Assembly (NCBI GenBank): GCA_040255215.1
Contig: JBDZUM010000153.1
Span: 1-7,321 of the forward strand
From: JAQSWP01 sp040255215
GTDB lineage: Bacteria; Pseudomonadota; Alphaproteobacteria; Reyranellales; JAQSWP01
Length of the DNA: 7,321 bases
Direction of reading: 5' to 3'
How positions within the stretch are numbered: position 1 is the first letter of the stretch; the number at the start of each line of letters is the position of its first letter. Shown here in pieces: positions 4,769 through 7,321 of the stretch. Below the pieces are notes generated by a model that was not told the origin of the DNA, ran no database searches, and saw only the letters and a program-made list of their open reading frames with translations. A program made the translations under genes and the position numbers.

Positions 4769-6139
4769 ATGCATCTCAAAGAACTCAAGACCAAGACCCC
4801 CGCCGACCTGCTGAGCTTCGCCGAACAGGTGGGGATCGAGAACGCCTCGACCCTGCGCAAGCAGGACATGATGTTCGCCATCCTCAAGCAGCTGGCGGAG
4901 AACGACACCGCCATCCATGGCGACGGCGTGCTGGAAGTGTTGCAGGACGGTTTCGGCTTCCTGCGCTCGCCCGAGGCCAACTACCTGCCCGGCCCCGACG
5001 ACATCTACGTTTCGCCCTCGCAGATCCGCCGCTTCGGCCTGCGCACCGGCGACACGGTGGAGGGCGAGATCCGCTCGCCCAAGGACGGCGAGCGCTATTT
5101 CGCGCTGCTCAAGGTCAACACCATCAATTTCGAGGAGCCGGACAAGGTCCGCCACCGCATCAACTTCGACAACCTCACGCCGCTCTATCCCGACCGCAAG
5201 CTGAAGCTGGAGATCGAGGGCGGCGACACCGAGATGCCGGTGGTGCGCAAGATCGTCAAGGCCGAGGACAGCGGCGGCCGGCGCGGCAAGCTGACGGCGC
5301 GCACCTCGGGCGACGGCGTCATCAAGGACGCAGGCTCGGCGCGCAAGGACATCTCGGCCCGGGTCATCGACCTGATCGCGCCGATCGGCATGGGCCAGCG
5401 CGCCCTGATCGTCGCCCCGCCGCGCACCGGCAAGACCATGCTGATGCAGAACGTGGCGCACGCCATCTCGGCCAACCATCCCGACGTGGTGCTGATCGTG
5501 CTGCTGATCGACGAGCGGCCCGAGGAAGTCACCGACATGGCGCGCTCGGTCAAGGGCGAGGTCATCTCCTCGACCTTCGACGAGCCGGCGCAGCGCCACG
5601 TGCAGGTGGCGGAAATGGTGATCGAGAAGGCCAAGCGGCTGGTCGAGCACAAGCGCGACGTGGTGATCCTGCTCGATTCGATCACCCGCCTGGCGCGCGC
5701 CTACAACACCGTGGTGCCGAGCTCGGGCAAGGTGCTGACCGGCGGCGTCGACGCCAACGCCCTGCAGCGGCCCAAGCGCTTCTTCGGCGCCGCCCGCAAC
5801 ATCGAGGAAGGCGGCTCGCTCACCATCATCGCCACGGCGCTGGTCGAGACCGGCAGCCGCATGGACGAGGTGATCTTCGAAGAGTTCAAGGGCACCGGTA
5901 ACTCCGAAATCATTCTCGACCGCAAGCTCTCCGACAAGCGCACCTTCCCGGCCATCGACATCACCAAGTCGGGCACCCGCAAGGAGGAGCTGCTGGTCGA
6001 CAAGGGCACGCTGTCGAAGATGTGGGTGCTGCGCCGCATCCTGATGCCGATGGGCACCATCGACGCCATGGAGTTCCTGCTCGACAAGCTGCGTGTCGCC
6101 AAGAACAACGCCGATTTCTTCAACTCGATGAATCAGTAG
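4769..6139 (+). CDS. rho: Transcription termination factor Rho, with an extra linker of about 38 residues
   Basis: Rho is the hexameric RNA-dependent ATPase/translocase that ends transcription. The protein has 456 residues against 419 in E. coli. The start MHLKELK matches the E. coli start MNLTELK. The N-terminal helical part and the cold-shock-like RNA-binding domain carry DGFGFLR (F62 and F64). ATPase motifs are all present: Walker A APPRTGKT (K222), LLIDERPEEV with catalytic E249, Walker B LLDSITR (D303), Q-loop SGKVLTGGVDANAL (K321) and the arginine finger SGTRKEE (R404). Up to the RNA-binding domain the numbering equals E. coli; from Walker A on it is shifted by 38. The extra residues lie at about 152-191, between LKLEIEG and KDISARVIDL, and are rich in Gly, Lys, Arg and Asp. 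Reading is continuous there and codon use does not change. No Shine-Dalgarno sequence is evident before the ATG; the preceding bases are C-rich. Confidence 0.97.
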   Translation: MHLKELKTKTPADLLSFAEQVGIENASTLRKQDMMFAILKQLAENDTAIHGDGVLEVLQDGFGFLRSPEANYLPGPDDIYVSPSQIRRFGLRTGDTVEGEIRSPKDGERYFALLKVNTINFEEPDKVRHRINFDNLTPLYPDRKLKLEIEGGDTEMPVVRKIVKAEDSGGRRGKLTARTSGDGVIKDAGSARKDISARVIDLIAPIGMGQRALIVAPPRTGKTMLMQNVAHAISANHPDVVLIVLLIDERPEEVTDMARSVKGEVISSTFDEPAQRHVQVAEMVIEKAKRLVEHKRDVVILLDSITRLARAYNTVVPSSGKVLTGGVDANALQRPKRFFGAARNIEEGGSLTIIATALVETGSRMDEVIFEEFKGTGNSEIILDRKLSDKRTFPAIDITKSGTRKEELLVDKGTLSKMWVLRRILMPMGTIDAMEFLLDKLRVAKNNADFFNSMNQ

Positions 6140-6160
6140 CGCCAGGACGCTCGAATTCTT

Positions 6161-6268
6161 CCGTCATGCCGAGCGAAGCGAAGCATCTTGCGTGTGCACG
6201 TACGGGCCTCCACAAGCGAGCGCCCGTACCGCCGCGGGCGAGATCCTTCGCTGCGCTCAGGATGACGG
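6161..6268. repeat. Imperfect inverted repeat with a nested inner stem (dispersed intergenic repeat element)
   Basis: The outer arms 6161-6191 and 6238-6268 pair at 26 of 31 positions. They begin CCGTCAT and end ATGACGG. Inside lies a second, perfect 8-bp inverted repeat, GTACGGGC (6200-6207) with GCCCGTAC (6222-6229). Read on the minus strand, the arms give the peptides VILSAAKDL and CFASLGMT, a signature I know from many spurious proteins predicted over dispersed intergenic repeats in GC-rich bacteria. It fills most of the gap between rho and the next gene. In RNA it would fold into a long hairpin that could protect the rho 3' end or affect read-through. No T-run follows it. Confidence 0.75.
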
Positions 6269-6287
6269 GATATAAGCGGATGTCGTC

Positions 6288-7321
6288 ATGAGCCATCAGC
6301 GCCAGACGTTGCGCACGCTGGACGATCTCGTCGCGGCGGGTGCGATCGACGCGGCGCAGGCGGAAGCGCTGAAGCCGGTGGTCGAGCGTTTCCAGGTGGC
6401 GATCACGCCCGCCATGCTGGGGCTGATGGCGCGCGACGAAAGCGGCGGCGTGGCATCGGGCGATGCGATCGCCGCGCAGTTCGTGCCCGATCCGCGCGAG
6501 ACGTCGGTGGCGCCGGAAGAGCTGGCCGACCCGATCGGCGACGAGGCGCATCGGCCCCTGCCCGGGCTGATCCATCGCTACGAGGATCGCGTGCTGGTAC
6601 AGCCGACCCATGTCTGCGCCGTCTATTGCCGCTTCTGCTTCCGCCGCGAGACGGTGGGGCCGGAGAACGGCACGCTGGGCGACGAGCAGCTGCAGGCGAT
6701 CTGGGACTACATCGCCGCCCGGCCGCAGATTTTCGAGGTCATTCTTTCGGGCGGCGATCCCCTGGTGCTCTCGCCGCGCCGCCTGCGCGCGATGGTCGAC
6801 GCCATCGCCGCCATCGAGCACGTCAAGGTCATCCGCCTGCACAGCCGCGTTCCCGCCGTCGACCCGGCGCACGTCACACAAGAGCTGGCGCGGGCGCTGA
6901 AATGGCGCGGCGCGACTTACGTCGTGCTGCACGTCAATCACGCGCGCGAGCTGACGCCGATGGCGCTGCAGGCCTGCGCCTTGCTGGTCGATGCCGGCAT
7001 TCCCATGCTGAGCCAGTCGGTGCTGCTCAAGGGCGTCAACGACGATGCCGGCGCGCTGGAGCAATTGTTCCGCGCCCTCATCGCCAACCGCATCAAGCCC
7101 TATTACCTGCATCACGGCGATCTGGCGCAGGGCACCGGGCATTTCCGCACGTCCGTCGCGCAGGGCCAGAGCCTGATGCGGAACTTGCGCGGGCGGCTGA
7201 CCGGCATCGCGCAGCCGACCTACGTGCTCGACATTCCCGGCGGCCACGGCAAGGCGCCGATCGGGCCGTCATACGTTCACGCGTGCGACGACGGGCTCGA
7301 GATCGAGGACCCGCAGGGCAA
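6288..7321 (+). CDS. KamA-family radical SAM protein, lysine-2,3-aminomutase-like / EF-P lysine modification type (3' end outside the window)
   Basis: 344 codons are visible from ATG 6288 and the frame stays open at the right edge. The radical SAM cluster motif CAVYCRFC gives C110, C114 and C117, which bind the 4Fe-4S cluster that cleaves S-adenosylmethionine. SGGDPL follows, as usual in the family. PGGHGK near the end supplies the expected PLP-binding lysine (K322; PGGGGK with K337 in the clostridial enzyme). D278 (HHGDLAQGT) and D315 (LDIPGG) are 37 residues apart, as are the lysine-binding Asp293 and Asp330 of clostridial lysine 2,3-aminomutase, so a lysine-type substrate is plausible. The N-terminal part is shorter than in true KamA (about 416 residues) and closer to EpmB (about 342), which makes beta-lysine for attachment to elongation factor P. 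An EF-P role is favoured but not settled. No strong Shine-Dalgarno sequence is seen. Confidence 0.92.
   Translation, partial: MSHQRQTLRTLDDLVAAGAIDAAQAEALKPVVERFQVAITPAMLGLMARDESGGVASGDAIAAQFVPDPRETSVAPEELADPIGDEAHRPLPGLIHRYEDRVLVQPTHVCAVYCRFCFRRETVGPENGTLGDEQLQAIWDYIAARPQIFEVILSGGDPLVLSPRRLRAMVDAIAAIEHVKVIRLHSRVPAVDPAHVTQELARALKWRGATYVVLHVNHARELTPMALQACALLVDAGIPMLSQSVLLKGVNDDAGALEQLFRALIANRIKPYYLHHGDLAQGTGHFRTSVAQGQSLMRNLRGRLTGIAQPTYVLDIPGGHGKAPIGPSYVHACDDGLEIEDPQG

Noticed and set aside
4574..5650. Long open frame of 358 codons on the minus strand over rho
   Set aside because: It is antisense to a well-conserved rho gene, a product of high third-position GC with no recognisable protein features.
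6120..7247. Long open frame of 375 codons on the minus strand over the aminomutase-like gene
   Set aside because: It is an antisense shadow of the KamA-family gene, low in complexity and rich in His, Gln and Arg. Its first-strand partner has complete catalytic motifs, and its end reads through the dispersed repeat.

Overview
The window comes from a GC-rich bacterium, most likely an alphaproteobacterium. This is an inference from three things seen here: very high third-position GC in the housekeeping genes, a Rho close to the proteobacterial type, and a short lysine-2,3-aminomutase-like protein of the kind common in alphaproteobacteria. Genus-level placement is not possible from sequence reading alone.

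Layout. Positions 1-530 hold the C-terminal part of a TauE/SafE-family membrane permease, cut by the left edge. It converges with a 4HBT-fold thioesterase on the minus strand (527-1051); the two stop codons overlap. A promoter-sized gap follows (1052-1184). Next come five consecutive plus-strand genes (1185-4514), each encoding a small protein of about 200-228 residues with about six predicted membrane segments and no recognised family. At least three of them (2579-3178, 3205-3837, 3834-4514) share a C-terminal GTVTY(F/V)CLK motif. The first and third also resemble each other through their N-terminal halves, so the set looks like a tandem paralogue cluster. The second of the five (1896-2507) has the extreme GC-rich codon use of the housekeeping genes, while the other four are visibly richer in A/T.

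The rho gene (4769-6139) follows a leader of about 250 nt that is C-rich, G-poor near the start codon and full of short hairpins. A TTGACA-N17-TAAATA promoter candidate sits at the very end of the last membrane-protein gene. The Rho protein is complete in its catalytic motifs but carries about 38 extra residues between the RNA-binding domain and the ATPase domain. Downstream lies a roughly 108-bp imperfect inverted repeat with a second inverted repeat nested inside it (6161-6268), a dispersed-repeat type of element. The window ends inside a radical-SAM/PLP KamA-family gene (6288 onward), probably for EF-P lysine modification or a related aminomutase reaction.

The genes do not form one pathway. 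The permease and thioesterase look like ordinary accessory metabolism, rho and the aminomutase-like gene are core functions, and the membrane-protein cluster is the uncharacterised part of the window.
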